Origin: Streptomyces sp. TLI_053
Lineage (GTDB): Bacteria; Actinomycetota; Actinomycetes; Streptomycetales; Streptomycetaceae
Length of the DNA stretch: 64,000 nucleotides
NCBI RefSeq assembly: GCF_900105395.1
Contig: NZ_LT629775.1
Location: 6,971,501-7,035,500, forward strand
Direction of reading: 5' to 3'
This document shows positions 17,134 to 25,233 of the stretch, one piece after another. The notes beneath the pieces are model-generated. The model saw only the letters and a list, made by a program, of their open reading frames with translations. It did no database searches and had not been told where the DNA came from. A program made the translations under genes and the position numbers. Each line of letters begins with the position of its first letter. Positions within the stretch are counted from its first letter, which is position 1.

Positions 17134-17838
17134 TCAGCGCGGTCGCGACCGCAGCTCGACCGCCAGCGCGATCAGCTCGCCCCACCAGGCCTCGTGGCCG
17201 CCCAGCAGCAGCCGTCGGGCCTCGTCCGGCTCCACCGCCCGGACCTCGACGACCTGCTCGCCGTCGTCCGGGTTGGTCGGCACCGAGTCCACCGCCACGT
17301 CGGCCCAGCCCCAGAGCCACGCCTTCTCCGGGTGCGGCTGCCACGGCCGGTAGGGCACCGGGTCGTCGGTCACGCAGCGGTGCGCCCCCAGCCAGACCGG
17401 GGCGCCGAGCAACCGGGCGCCGGCCTCCTCGCGCAGCTCGCGGACCAGGCAGGAGTCCACGGACTCGTTGTGCTCGCGGGTGCCGCCGGGCAGGAACCAG
17501 TGGTTCCGGTCGTCACGGCAGAGCACCACCCTGTCGTCGTCGGTGAAGCCCACCAGGTGGATGTTGGTGACCAGCTCGTCCGGCGGCAGGACGGTGGAGA
17601 ACTGCGCGTCGTAACGGCCCCAGGCCCAGTACTGCGGCGCGTGCAGGGCCGGGAAGAGCGCGGCCAGCTCGGTGGCCCGGGACGCGTCACCGGGCCGGGG
17701 CGGTCTGGGGATCGAGGGCGCCCCGGCCGGATCGCTCGTCCGGGCCGTCCCGCCCGCCCCGGCCGCGTCGGTGGCAGGGCCGGCACCAGTGGCACGGCCG
17801 GCATCGGTGGCATGGCTGGCATCGGTGGTATCGGTCAT
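17134..17838 (-). CDS. NUDIX hydrolase
   Basis: 234 aa. The Nudix box is complete: GGTREHNESVDSCLVRELRE then EAGARL, with all the metal-binding Glu residues. The first 50 residues are a low-complexity Asp/Ala/Thr/Gly run, probably disordered. The substrate may be a nucleoside diphosphate derivative, a capped nucleotide or a prenyl/CoA diphosphate. The start codon overlaps the rppA stop by 4 bp (ATGA), so it is translationally coupled to the pigment gene. A NUDIX enzyme in a THN operon is not part of the well-known pathway, so a housekeeping or substrate-cleaning role is only a guess. Confidence 0.9.
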   Translation of the reverse strand: MTDTTDASHATDAGRATGAGPATDAAGAGGTARTSDPAGAPSIPRPPRPGDASRATELAALFPALHAPQYWAWGRYDAQFSTVLPPDELVTNIHLVGFTDDDRVVLCRDDRNHWFLPGGTREHNESVDSCLVRELREEAGARLLGAPVWLGAHRCVTDDPVPYRPWQPHPEKAWLWGWADVAVDSVPTNPDDGEQVVEVRAVEPDEARRLLLGGHEAWWGELIALAVELRSRPR

Positions 17839-18995
17839 TCGGTGATCGTAGTCCCGGCCGGACGCAGCAGGGGGGTGGTCTGGTGAGCCAGGGTCAGCTC
17901 CGCGGCGTCGATCGCCCGGGGCCGGCGCGGGACCTTCGCCTCCAGCGGCTGCCGCACCCAACTGCCGAGCGAGATCTCGGCGGTGATGCCCGGACCGAAG
18001 CCGGCGATCAGCCCCTGGGTGCCGTCCTCGACCCCGCCCTCCTCGAACATCCGGGCCAGTGCGTCGAAGACCACGGCGCTGGCGATGTTGCCGCGCTCGG
18101 TGAGCGTGGCCCGGGAGAACCGGAACGCGGCGGGCTCCAGGTTGAGGAAGCGGCAGAGGTCGTCGAGGATCCGCGGACCGCCCGCGTGCACGATGTAGAA
18201 GCCGAGACCGGAGACGTCCCAGGCGTGGTCGGTGGCCAGGGCGCGCAGGGCGGGCGCGAGCATCTCCATGGTGCCGGGCACGCGCTTGTCGAGCTGGAAG
18301 TGGAATCCGGTGTCCTTGACCCCGTAGGAGATCCAGTGCTCGGTCTCCGGGACGAGGTGCGAGCCGTTGCGCTCCAGATGGACGCCGGTGCCGCCGTGGC
18401 CGCGCAGCACGACGGCGGCGATCGCGTCGCCGAACAGCCCGTTGGAGAGCAGCGAGCCGACGCCGAGGTCGGTGGGCTGGTAGCAGAGCGAGCAGAACTC
18501 GCAGGCGACGACGAGCACATTGGCGCCGGGGTAGGCGCGGCAGAAGTCGTGCGCCCGGTTGACGGCGGCGCCGCCGGCCGCGCAGCCGAGCTGGGCGATC
18601 GGCAGCTGGCGGGTGTCGGAGCGGAACCCCATGCTGTTGATCAGCCAGGCGGTCAGCGAGGGCATCATGAAGCCGGTGCAGGACACGTAGACGATGAGGT
18701 CGATGTCCTGGGCCGTGAGGTCGGCGTGACCGAGGGCGCGCTCGACCACCTCCGGGACGCGGCGTTTGGCCTCCCGCTCGTAGACGGCGTTGCGCGCGGT
18801 GAAGCCGGGGTGCCGGAGGGTCTCCTCGATGGGCTGGACCAGGTGCCTGGTCCGCACCCCGGTGTTCTCGATCAGCCGCAGGGCGAGCCCGAGCTGCGGG
18901 TGGTCGGCGTGCAGGGTGCGCGCCAGGTCGAGGGTCTCGTCGAGCGTGATGACGTGCTCGGGGACGGCGACGGCGGGGCGGCAGAGCGTAGGCAT
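17835..18995 (-). CDS. rppA: Type III polyketide synthase, 1,3,6,8-tetrahydroxynaphthalene synthase
   Basis: 386 aa. The catalytic triad falls exactly at the published RppA numbering: Cys138 in AQLGCAAGG, His270 in YIVHAGG and Asn303 in TERGNIASA. Cys106, Cys168, Cys171 and Cys184-region residues typical of the THN synthase group are partly visible (VSCTG, CEFCSLC). The enzyme condenses five malonyl-CoA into 1,3,6,8-tetrahydroxynaphthalene, precursor of flaviolin and HPQ-melanin. A ribosome site GGAGA lies about 10 nt before the ATG. The P450 gene precedes it by 88 bp and the NUDIX gene overlaps its end. Confidence 0.95.
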   Translation of the reverse strand: MPTLCRPAVAVPEHVITLDETLDLARTLHADHPQLGLALRLIENTGVRTRHLVQPIEETLRHPGFTARNAVYEREAKRRVPEVVERALGHADLTAQDIDLIVYVSCTGFMMPSLTAWLINSMGFRSDTRQLPIAQLGCAAGGAAVNRAHDFCRAYPGANVLVVACEFCSLCYQPTDLGVGSLLSNGLFGDAIAAVVLRGHGGTGVHLERNGSHLVPETEHWISYGVKDTGFHFQLDKRVPGTMEMLAPALRALATDHAWDVSGLGFYIVHAGGPRILDDLCRFLNLEPAAFRFSRATLTERGNIASAVVFDALARMFEEGGVEDGTQGLIAGFGPGITAEISLGSWVRQPLEAKVPRRPRAIDAAELTLAHQTTPLLRPAGTTITE

Positions 18996-19083
18996 GGCGG
19001 GGTCTCCGATGGGCAGGTGGCCTGTGGGCGGGCCCCTGCGGGCAGATCGCCCGCACGCAGGGGGCCCGCGGCTGGGGCGGTCG

Positions 19084-20292
19084 TCACCAGGCGACGGGCA
19101 GGGTCCGCGGGTAGCGCCAGATCGAGCCGGTCCGCCAGTCCAGTGCCTCCGGCGGTACGGCGAGCCGGAGCCCCGGGAAGCGGTTCAGCAGGGTGCCGAT
19201 GGCCACCTGGAGCTCCATCCGGGCCAGATGGGAGCCGAGGCAGTGGTGGGTGCCGTAGCCGAAGGTCATGTGGGTGGGGGCGCCCCGGTCGAGATCGAGC
19301 TCGTCGGGGCGCTCGTACACCGCCGGGTCGCGGTTGGCGGCCAGGTAGGAGACGTGCACCGGCTCACCGGCCCGGATCAGCACGCCGCCGAGCTCGACGT
19401 CCTCGGTGGCGACCCGGGCGATGCCCACGCCCTGGCGGAACGGGATGAAGCGGAGCAGCTCCTCCAGCGCGCGCGGCAGCATCTCGGGCTGGGCGCGCAG
19501 CTTGGCGAGCTGCTCGGGGTGGGTGAGCAGGGTGTAGGTGATGTTGGACAGCTCGTAGGTACTGGTGTCGTGGCCGGTCACCAGCAGGACCATGGCCATC
19601 ACGGCGAGTTCGTCGTCGTCCAGCAGCTCGGCGCCGTCGCGGGCGGTGGCGAGGGCGCTGATGAGGTCCTCGCCGGGATCGCGCCGGCGGGCGGCGGTGA
19701 GCTCGGCGAAGTAGGCGCGCAGCGCGGTCTTGGCGTTGACCTGGCCGGCGCCGCTGTTCGGCCCCATCGCCATCATCGCCACGGCGTGGCCGCGGAGTTC
19801 GGTGCGGTCCTCGGCGGGGATGTCGAGCAGTTCGCAGATGGTGGTGAGCGGGAGCCGGGCGGAGAGGTGGGCGACGAGGTCGGCGGGCGCGCCGTGCTCG
19901 GTCATCTCGTCGAGGTAGCCGTCGACGACGCGCTGGGTGTGCGCGCGCATCCGCTCCACCTGGCGGTTGGTGAACCCCTGGGCGACGAGGCGGCGCAGCC
20001 GGTTGTGGGCCGGCGGGTCCATCAGGTTGATCGACTCGACCTGGGCGATCGGGGCGGGCGTCATCCGCGGCAGGTCCCGGCCGATGCCCGCGGCGCGGCT
20101 GAACCGGCGGTCGGTGGTGACCACTCGGACGTCCTCGTAGCGGGTGGCCAGCCAGGCCTCGCCCTCGCCGTGCGGCAGGCGGATCCTGGCGATCGGCTCC
20201 TCGGTGAGCAGCCGCTTGAGGAGCGGGTCGAACTCCAGGCCGTCGGTGTGGTTGAAGGGGCAGTCCCACACGGGTGCGGAGGAGGGAGTCAC
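19084..20292 (-). CDS. Cytochrome P450, pigment (flaviolin/THN) tailoring type
   Basis: 402 aa. Heme ligand loop FGYGTHHCLGSHLARME near residue 345, ExxR in EELLRFIP, and an I-helix oxygen-binding segment VTGHDTST. The start MTPSSAPVWDCPFNHTD is normal for soluble actinobacterial P450s. P450s next to rppA (P450mel, CYP158A group) couple THN or flaviolin oxidatively into melanin-like dimers. The stretch IRAGEPVHVSYLAANRDP and the LPVAW ending resemble CYP158A2, but assignment to CYP158 or to P450mel needs an alignment. First gene of the P450-rppA-NUDIX operon. Confidence 0.92.
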   Translation of the reverse strand: MTPSSAPVWDCPFNHTDGLEFDPLLKRLLTEEPIARIRLPHGEGEAWLATRYEDVRVVTTDRRFSRAAGIGRDLPRMTPAPIAQVESINLMDPPAHNRLRRLVAQGFTNRQVERMRAHTQRVVDGYLDEMTEHGAPADLVAHLSARLPLTTICELLDIPAEDRTELRGHAVAMMAMGPNSGAGQVNAKTALRAYFAELTAARRRDPGEDLISALATARDGAELLDDDELAVMAMVLLVTGHDTSTYELSNITYTLLTHPEQLAKLRAQPEMLPRALEELLRFIPFRQGVGIARVATEDVELGGVLIRAGEPVHVSYLAANRDPAVYERPDELDLDRGAPTHMTFGYGTHHCLGSHLARMELQVAIGTLLNRFPGLRLAVPPEALDWRTGSIWRYPRTLPVAW

Positions 20293-20397
20293 GGGCTCAT
20301 CCAGGGGCCGGGTTCTGCCGCCCGACCGGGATCGTTCGGGCGCGGACGTGCTGATGTTCCCCCATCCGGCGGCGAAAAAGGCGTCATGGGCGATCTT

Positions 20398-20413
20398 TCC
20401 CTCGATCGAGGGA
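20398..20413. promoter_or_regulatory. 16-bp perfect palindrome upstream of the pigment operon
   Basis: TCCCTCGATCGAGGGA is a perfect palindrome, 106 bp upstream of the P450 start in the 229-bp space between the P450 gene and the TetR gene, both read leftward. The surroundings are AT-richer (CGATCTTTCC before, GATAGAGGATTGTCATG after) and probably contain the operon promoter. It is a strong operator candidate for an unidentified dimeric regulator. Confidence 0.5.
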
Positions 20414-20521
20414 GATAGAGGATTGTCATGCGATATGGGCGAGTTGGGGAGAGACGCGGCGGTACCGGGGCAGCGCGATCCGCCGGGACGGAGCGGACGG
20501 AGGAGCCCGGCGCCGGTGGTG

Positions 20522-21115
20522 TCAGCCCGCCCGGCGGGGGCCCACGCCGTGCAGCACGGTGTCGACGATCAGGGCGGCCAGGGTGTCCGGGTCGGCGTCG
20601 ACGGGCCCGGCGCCGCCCTCGCCGTGCAGTGCCTCGCCGATGAGGGCGTAGTAGACCCGGCGCACCCACTCCAGGTCGGCGTCGGCGGCGATCACCCCCT
20701 GTTCCCGGATCCGGCCGAGCAGTTCGACGCAGCGGCGCGCGATCGCCTCGTGGATCCGGGCGGCCGGCTCGCTCCCGGCGGCCGCCGGCCCCAGGGCGAA
20801 GCCCCAGGACGCCTTCACCCGCAGCACGTTGGCCGTCGCCCGGTGCAGCGCGACCAGCGGCGGCGCGGTCTCCGGGTGCCCGTCCTCGATCGCCTCGGCG
20901 AGCTTGGCCGCGGCCTCGGTGGCGAGCGCGTCCAGCAGCGCCTGCCGGTTGGCGAAGCGGCGGTGCACGGTGGTGCGGGTGACCCCGGCCGCCTCCGCGA
21001 TCTGCTCCATGGTCGCGCCCGGGTGCTCGGCCAGGACGCGTTCGGCCGCCGCGAGGATCGCGCGGACGCTGCGTTCGGCGTCGGCGCGCAGCGGGCGCCC
21101 GGGCGTGCGGTTCAT
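20522..21115 (-). CDS. TetR/AcrR-family regulator
   Basis: 197 aa from the ATG at 21115 (MNRTPGRPLRADAERSVRAIL). The N-terminal HTH is EQIAEAAGVTRTTVHRRFANRQALLDAL, followed by an all-helical ligand domain (residues 70-190). It is divergent from the SDR gene at 21279, and the intervening 163 bp contain three 12-bp tandem repeats. By the usual logic it represses the SDR gene and itself. The rppA operon is downstream on the same strand but has its own promoter region, so control of pigment is only possible. Confidence 0.9.
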   Translation of the reverse strand: MNRTPGRPLRADAERSVRAILAAAERVLAEHPGATMEQIAEAAGVTRTTVHRRFANRQALLDALATEAAAKLAEAIEDGHPETAPPLVALHRATANVLRVKASWGFALGPAAAGSEPAARIHEAIARRCVELLGRIREQGVIAADADLEWVRRVYYALIGEALHGEGGAGPVDADPDTLAALIVDTVLHGVGPRRAG

Positions 21116-21228
21116 CTGTGTGCCTCCAGCTCTGCCGTACCCGGGAACGGTACAGCGGGGGATCGGCTCGCCCACTAACTGAAACAGAAGTGTCGCAGCT
21201 CTAGGATTATCAGATACTCTCGTGTTGC

Positions 21229-21264
21229 AGATCGAGTCATAGGTCGAGTCACAGATCGAAGGAC
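21229..21264. promoter_or_regulatory. Three 12-bp tandem repeats before the SDR gene
   Basis: AGATCGAGTCAT (21229-21240), AGGTCGAGTCAC (21241-21252) and AGATCGAAGGAC (21253-21264) are in perfect register. The array ends 14 bp before the GTG start of the SDR gene. A TetR dimer or pair of dimers could bind it; it also overlaps the ribosome site (GAAGGAC), so translation could be affected. Confidence 0.5.
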
Positions 21265-21278
21265 AAGGGAGCACCACC

Positions 21279-22130
21279 GTGCGCACTGCCACCACTGCTC
21301 TGATCACCGGCGCGTCCTCCGGCCTCGGTGCCGAGTTCGCCGCCCAGCTCGCCGCGCGCGGTCACGACCTCGTCCTGGTCGCCCGCTCCGCCGACCGCCT
21401 GCACGACCTCGCCGAGCGCCTGGGCAAGGCCCACGGCATCACCGCCCACGTCCTGGTCCAGGACCTCGCCGCCCCCGACGCCGCCCGCCGCGTCGGCGCC
21501 GGACTCGCGGACCGGGGCATCGCCGTCGACATCCTGGTCAACAACGCCGGCTTCGGCACCTGCGGCCCGTTCGAGACCGTCGACGGGCAGCGCGACCACG
21601 ACCAGCTGATGGTCAACGTGGTCGCCCTCGTCGACCTCACCCACGAACTCCTCCCCGGCATGCTCGCGCGCGGCGGGGGTTCGGTGATCAACGTGTCCTC
21701 CACGGCGAGCTTCCAGCCCACCCCGTACCTCGCCGTCTACGGCGCCTCGAAGACCTTCGTGCTCAACTTCAGCCTCGCGCTGCGGCAGGAGTACCGGAAG
21801 CGCGGCATCCGCGTCCTGGCCTTCTGCCCCGGGCCGGTGGAGACCGAGTTCTTCAACGTCATCGGCACCCGGAAGGCCGCTGTCACGGGCAGCTTCGCGA
21901 CGGTCGGCCCGGTCGTCCGGGCTGCGCTGCGGGCCCTCGACGCCGACCGCGCCTACGTGGTGCCGGGCCTCGCCAACCAGCTCAGCGCCCACCTCACCCC
22001 GCGCCGCCCGCGCACCCTGGTCGCCGCGCTGGCCGAACGCCTCTCGCGCGGCGTCCGCGACGCGATGGCGGGCGGCGGGACGGGCGGCGAGGCGGGCGCC
22101 CGCGAGCCGAGCGGCGAGCGGGTGGCCTGA
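21279..22130 (+). CDS. Short-chain dehydrogenase/reductase
   Basis: 283 aa classical SDR. Cofactor motif TGASSGLG near residue 10, NNAG at LVNNAGFG, and catalytic Ser (NVSSTASF) and Tyr-x-x-x-Lys (YGASK) all present. The segment LVARSADRL with an Arg after the second strand suggests NADP(H). The C-terminus is a Gly/Glu-rich tail. The GTG at 21279 follows a weak GAAGGAC site. A divergent TetR gene is the likely regulator. Substrate unknown; the family resembles DltE/YqjQ-type SDRs with a long C-terminal helix region. Confidence 0.92.
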   Translation: MRTATTALITGASSGLGAEFAAQLAARGHDLVLVARSADRLHDLAERLGKAHGITAHVLVQDLAAPDAARRVGAGLADRGIAVDILVNNAGFGTCGPFETVDGQRDHDQLMVNVVALVDLTHELLPGMLARGGGSVINVSSTASFQPTPYLAVYGASKTFVLNFSLALRQEYRKRGIRVLAFCPGPVETEFFNVIGTRKAAVTGSFATVGPVVRAALRALDADRAYVVPGLANQLSAHLTPRRPRTLVAALAERLSRGVRDAMAGGGTGGEAGAREPSGERVA

Positions 22131-22203
22131 ACGGGACACAGGGACCGCTCGTGTTCCGTGGCCGGGACAGGAGACCTGCGGCGCGACCGCGAGGAATCAG
22201 GAA

Positions 22204-22226
22204 CCGGAGCCCCGCCGGGGCTCCGG
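22204..22226. terminator. Bidirectional terminator hairpin
   Basis: CCGGAGCCCC-GCC-GGGGCTCCGG, ten perfect base pairs with a 3-nt loop, lies between the convergent SDR and DUF6247 genes (stops at 22130 and 22262). Position and symmetry suit a shared factor-independent terminator, though there is no T-run. Confidence 0.7.
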
Positions 22227-22261
22227 CCGTCACTTGCTGGGGAGGTGCTCCCGGCTCCAGG

Positions 22262-22612
22262 TCACTCGTTCACTGCCGCGCAGGCGGCGCGGTAGAACCC
22301 GGCGACAGCGGTGGCGTGTTCGCGGCAATCGGCGAGGGTCGCGGCATGGTTCGCCAGATAGTTCGCCCGGTGGTAGGCCCGAGCGGTGACAGGGTGCCGT
22401 TCGATCTCCACCACCGCCGACCAGTGCGCCACGAACGAGCGGAGCGGCTGAACGCTCGCGGCCTCGATGGCCTCGGCCATCGCCTTGGTCTGTCCGTCGA
22501 GCATTTCGGGGAGGCGGTCGGCGGCGACCACGGCCAGGGCGGCTCTGAGCGCTGCCGGGTTCTGCTCGGGCCGAGGGATCAGTTCGACTCCGTCGTGCAC
22601 GGGCCGGCTCAT
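22262..22612 (-). CDS. DUF6247-type small protein
   Basis: 116 aa from the ATG at 22612 (MSRPVHDGVELIPRP). The helical segment AALRAALAVVAADRLPEMLDG and LRSFVAHWSAVVEIERHP match the DUF6247 pattern known from streptomycetes. Those proteins are often found beside RelE-like toxins and are thought to be antitoxin-like. No toxin gene is adjacent here: the neighbours are an SDR and an Eis-like acetyltransferase. So it is an orphan, and antitoxin function is not supported by context. Confidence 0.7.
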   Translation of the reverse strand: MSRPVHDGVELIPRPEQNPAALRAALAVVAADRLPEMLDGQTKAMAEAIEAASVQPLRSFVAHWSAVVEIERHPVTARAYHRANYLANHAATLADCREHATAVAGFYRAACAAVNE

Positions 22613-22805
22613 GGCGGCCCTCCTCTCCTCCAGGGTGAGCCTACTCGGTGCCGACCGCTGGAGCGATGAACGGTTCTCCTGAGGGTCGGGCGATGCGGGC
22701 GGCGACACGGGGGTAATTCGCTTGACCGCGATCGTCGGGGCGGATGCACTGTGGCCGGGGCGCCACGTGTGGTGGTGCGAACGATCCGGGGAGGCTGCAG
22801 TACCG

Positions 22806-24035
22806 ATGGAGATCCGTGCCACGAGCGAGCAGGACCGCGAGAGGTTCGTCGCCACCATGCACTCGGCCTTCGGGCTGTTCCCCGGAACCACCACCGAGGA
22901 CGGCGGCGGGGCCTGGTGGTCGGCCTTCGAACTGGACCGGGGGCTGTTCGCGGTGGCGGAGGACGGTCCGCCGGTCGGCACCGCCGCCGCCTACTCCTTC
23001 GAACTCACCCTGCCCGGGGGCGGCATCGTCCCGGTCTCCGGAGTCACCGCCGTCGGGGTCGCGCCCACGCACCGGCGGCAGGGCGCGCTCACCGGGATGA
23101 TGCGGCGTCAGCTCGCCGACATCCGCGAGCGCGGCGAGTTCCTCTCGGTGCTGCTGGCCTCGGAGGCCGTGATCTACCGCCGTTTCGGCTACGGACCGGC
23201 GACCTGGACCAACCGGCTGACCGTGCCGCGCAAGCGGGCCGAGCTGATCACCCCGAGGGCGGGCGGCGAGGACACCGGTTCCGTCGAGCTGCTGCGGAGC
23301 GACGACTGCCAGGAGATCCTGGAGGAGGTCTACGACCGCTACCGCCGGGCCCAGCCCGGGGCGCTCTCGCGGCCGCACCGCTGGTGGGCCCTGCGGGCCG
23401 GTCAGCCCCCGATCTCCCCGGCGCCGCGCTACGTCGTGCTGCACCGGGACGCCGCCGGCGTCCCGGACGGCTACGCGAGTTACGCGCTCGGCGACTTCGA
23501 CCGCGTGAACAAGACGAGCGTCCTGACCGTGGACGAGGTCATCGCCCTCGACGACACCGTGTTCACGGCGTTGGCCCGCACCGTGCTCGGCCACGACCTG
23601 ATCGGTCAGGTCGTGTTCAAGCACGTCCCGTCCTGGCACCCGCTGCGCTGGCAGCTGGAGGACATTCGCAGCGGCGAGACCAGCGCCGAGGAGGACTGGC
23701 TCTGGGTCCGGCTGCTGGACGTGCCGCGCGCCCTGGCCGCGCGCGGCTGGTTCGCGGACGGGGAGCTGGTGCTCGACGTCGAGGACGCGTTCCTCGGTGA
23801 GCACCACCGCTGGCTGCTCACCGTCCGGGACGGCAAGGCGGAGTGCGCGGAGACCGACCGGGAGCCGGACCTGAGCCTGGACGTGTCCGACCTGGGCTCG
23901 ATCTACCTCGGTGGCACCACCCCGAGCACACTGGTCCGCGCGGGCCGGATCGAGGCCCACCGGCCGGGCGCGGCCGCCGAGGCCGACAGCCTCTTCGGCA
24001 CGGAGCGGCCGCCGCACTGCCTGCACTGGTTCTGA
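22806..24035 (+). CDS. Eis-like GNAT N-acetyltransferase
   Basis: 409 aa, the length of Eis-type proteins, which join two GNAT folds and a sterol-carrier-like C-terminal domain. The acetyl-CoA loop is VGVAPTHRRQGALTGMM near residue 85. The protein ends in HCLHWF; in Mycobacterium Eis a C-terminal Phe carboxylate is the catalytic base, and that feature is kept here. A Tyr in RRFGYGPATW fits the conserved general-acid Tyr. These enzymes multi-acetylate amines, including aminoglycosides and some peptides. The start at 22806 follows GGGGAGG about 11 nt upstream. Convergent with cutA. Confidence 0.9.
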   Translation: MEIRATSEQDRERFVATMHSAFGLFPGTTTEDGGGAWWSAFELDRGLFAVAEDGPPVGTAAAYSFELTLPGGGIVPVSGVTAVGVAPTHRRQGALTGMMRRQLADIRERGEFLSVLLASEAVIYRRFGYGPATWTNRLTVPRKRAELITPRAGGEDTGSVELLRSDDCQEILEEVYDRYRRAQPGALSRPHRWWALRAGQPPISPAPRYVVLHRDAAGVPDGYASYALGDFDRVNKTSVLTVDEVIALDDTVFTALARTVLGHDLIGQVVFKHVPSWHPLRWQLEDIRSGETSAEEDWLWVRLLDVPRALAARGWFADGELVLDVEDAFLGEHHRWLLTVRDGKAECAETDREPDLSLDVSDLGSIYLGGTTPSTLVRAGRIEAHRPGAAAEADSLFGTERPPHCLHWF

Positions 24036-24059
24036 CCGGGGAACCGGGGATCGCCGACA

Positions 24060-24083
24060 GCCCGCCGCCCGTGGGCGGCGGGC
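24060..24083. terminator. Bidirectional terminator hairpin
   Basis: GCCCGCCGCCC-GT-GGGCGGCGGGC, eleven perfect base pairs with a 2-nt loop, between the convergent Eis-like gene (stop 24035) and cutA (stop 24088). It is the strongest hairpin of this region. Confidence 0.75.
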
Positions 24084-24087
24084 CGGG

Positions 24088-24420
24088 TCACGGGCGATCC
24101 GTCTCGGCCCGCACCCACTCCAGGTACGCGGCGCTGCCCGCCACCATCGGCACGGCCACCACCTCCGGGGTGTCGTAGTCGTGCCGCGCACCGATGAACT
24201 CCGTCAGCTCGTCGAGCAGTTCGGCGCGGGTCTTGAAGTCGGTCCGCCACTCCGCCGCGTCCTGGACCTCGCCGTCCCACCAGTACACGGACCGGATCCG
24301 GTACACCTGCGCGCAGGCGGCCAGCCGCGCCCGCACGACCTCCGCCGCCAGGGCGCGGGCCTTATCCTCGTCGTCGTGGGTCGTGGTCACCACGAGAAAC
24401 CCACCGCTGTTCGTCGCCAT
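24088..24420 (-). CDS. cutA: CutA-type divalent-ion tolerance protein
   Basis: 110 aa. The pattern VVTTTHDDEDKARALAAEVVRARLAACAQV, then SVYWWDGEVQDAAEWRTDFKT and HDYDTPEVVAVPM, is the full CutA1 domain, a ferredoxin-like trimer. CutA proteins are widely conserved and bind copper in vitro; their biological role is still uncertain. Starts at the ATG at 24420. It stands between convergent and divergent neighbours, so it is monocistronic. Confidence 0.95.
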   Translation of the reverse strand: MATNSGGFLVVTTTHDDEDKARALAAEVVRARLAACAQVYRIRSVYWWDGEVQDAAEWRTDFKTRAELLDELTEFIGARHDYDTPEVVAVPMVAGSAAYLEWVRAETDRP

Positions 24421-24537
24421 GACCGGAGAGCCTAACCACGGGCGGAACGCCGCGAATCCCCGCACACGCGACCCGCGCCCGATAGGCTCGTCGCCCGGTA
24501 CATCCCTTCTTCACGACGCGACGACGGAGTGAACGCG

Positions 24538-24984
24538 ATGCCTCTTGAGGGCGAGTACGGGCTGAGTCCGGCACAGTGGATCCGCGAGCAGGTCGAGCTG
24601 TACGAGAGTTCGGGTGGCACCGAGGGGACGACGCTGAGGGACACCGGTCTGCCGGTCGTCGTCATCACGATGCGCGGCGCGAAGAGCGGCAAGGTGCGCA
24701 AGGTCCCGGTGATGCGGGTGGAGCACGAGGGACGGTACGCGGCCGTGGCCTCGAAGGGCGGCTTCCCGGAGCACCCGGTCTGGTACCTCAACCTGACGAC
24801 CGACCCGCACGTGGAGCTCCAGGACGGTCCGGTGCGACAGGAGATGACGGCCCGCGAGGTGACCGGGTCCGAACGCGCCGAGTGGTGGGAGCGCGCGGTC
24901 GCCGCCTTCCCGACGTACGCCGAGTACCAGGAGAAGACCGACCGCCTGATCCCCGTCTTCGTCCTGGAGCCCGGGCACCGGTAG
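24538..24984 (+). CDS. DUF385 / deazaflavin (F420)-dependent nitroreductase family protein
   Basis: 148 aa. GGAG at 24526-24529 lies 8 nt before this ATG, so it is preferred over the GTG at 24529. The motifs [20 protein letters not shown] and [19 protein letters not shown] are typical of the Ddn/DUF385 split-beta-barrel family, which binds F420H2. In mycobacteria these reduce quinones and nitroimidazole drugs. The conserved Lys/Arg cluster in SGKVRKVPV contacts the F420 tail. The native substrate is unknown. Confidence 0.9.
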   Translation: MPLEGEYGLSPAQWIREQVELYESSGGTEGTTLRDTGLPVVVITMRGAKSGKVRKVPVMRVEHEGRYAAVASKGGFPEHPVWYLNLTTDPHVELQDGPVRQEMTAREVTGSERAEWWERAVAAFPTYAEYQEKTDRLIPVFVLEPGHR

Positions 24985-25189
24985 GACCGGGCGCCGGGTT
25001 CACCTCGGGCGGCGCGCTTCGGGGAACCTCCGCAGCTCACGGGTCGCGATCGCGGAGGCGATCGGGTGCAGGCGGTCGGGTGGGTCCGCTCCCGCCGATC
25101 CGAGCGACAGGGTCCGCGTACGGCGGTAACCTACTCACTCACCCAGCGGGGGATGTGCCCGAGCCGTCCTGAAGTCGCCATTTCTGACA

Positions 25190-25218
25190 CGCACCTGACG
25201 ATATGTCAGTCAGGTGCG
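25190..25218. promoter_or_regulatory. Perfect 10-bp inverted repeat just upstream of the Mrr-TerD gene
   Basis: CGCACCTGAC (25190-25199) and GTCAGGTGCG (25209-25218) flank a 9-nt spacer; a nested CTGAC-GATAT-GTCAG repeat overlaps it. The structure ends 3 bp before the GAGGGAG ribosome site at 25222-25228. It could be an operator at the promoter or an mRNA hairpin regulating translation. It lacks a T-run and is not placed as a terminator for the upstream gene, which ends 205 bp before. Confidence 0.6.
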
Positions 25219-25233
25219 TTCGAGGGAGTACCT

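Noticed and set aside
22722-22805. Upstream start for the Eis-like gene
   Set aside because: The frame is open further up, but the ATG at 22806 has a good GGGGAGG site and matches the length of Eis proteins.
24985-25189. Terminator or ncRNA before the Mrr-TerD gene
   Set aside because: Only a weak CTCCGC...GCGGAG repeat was found, with a long loop and no other structural sign.
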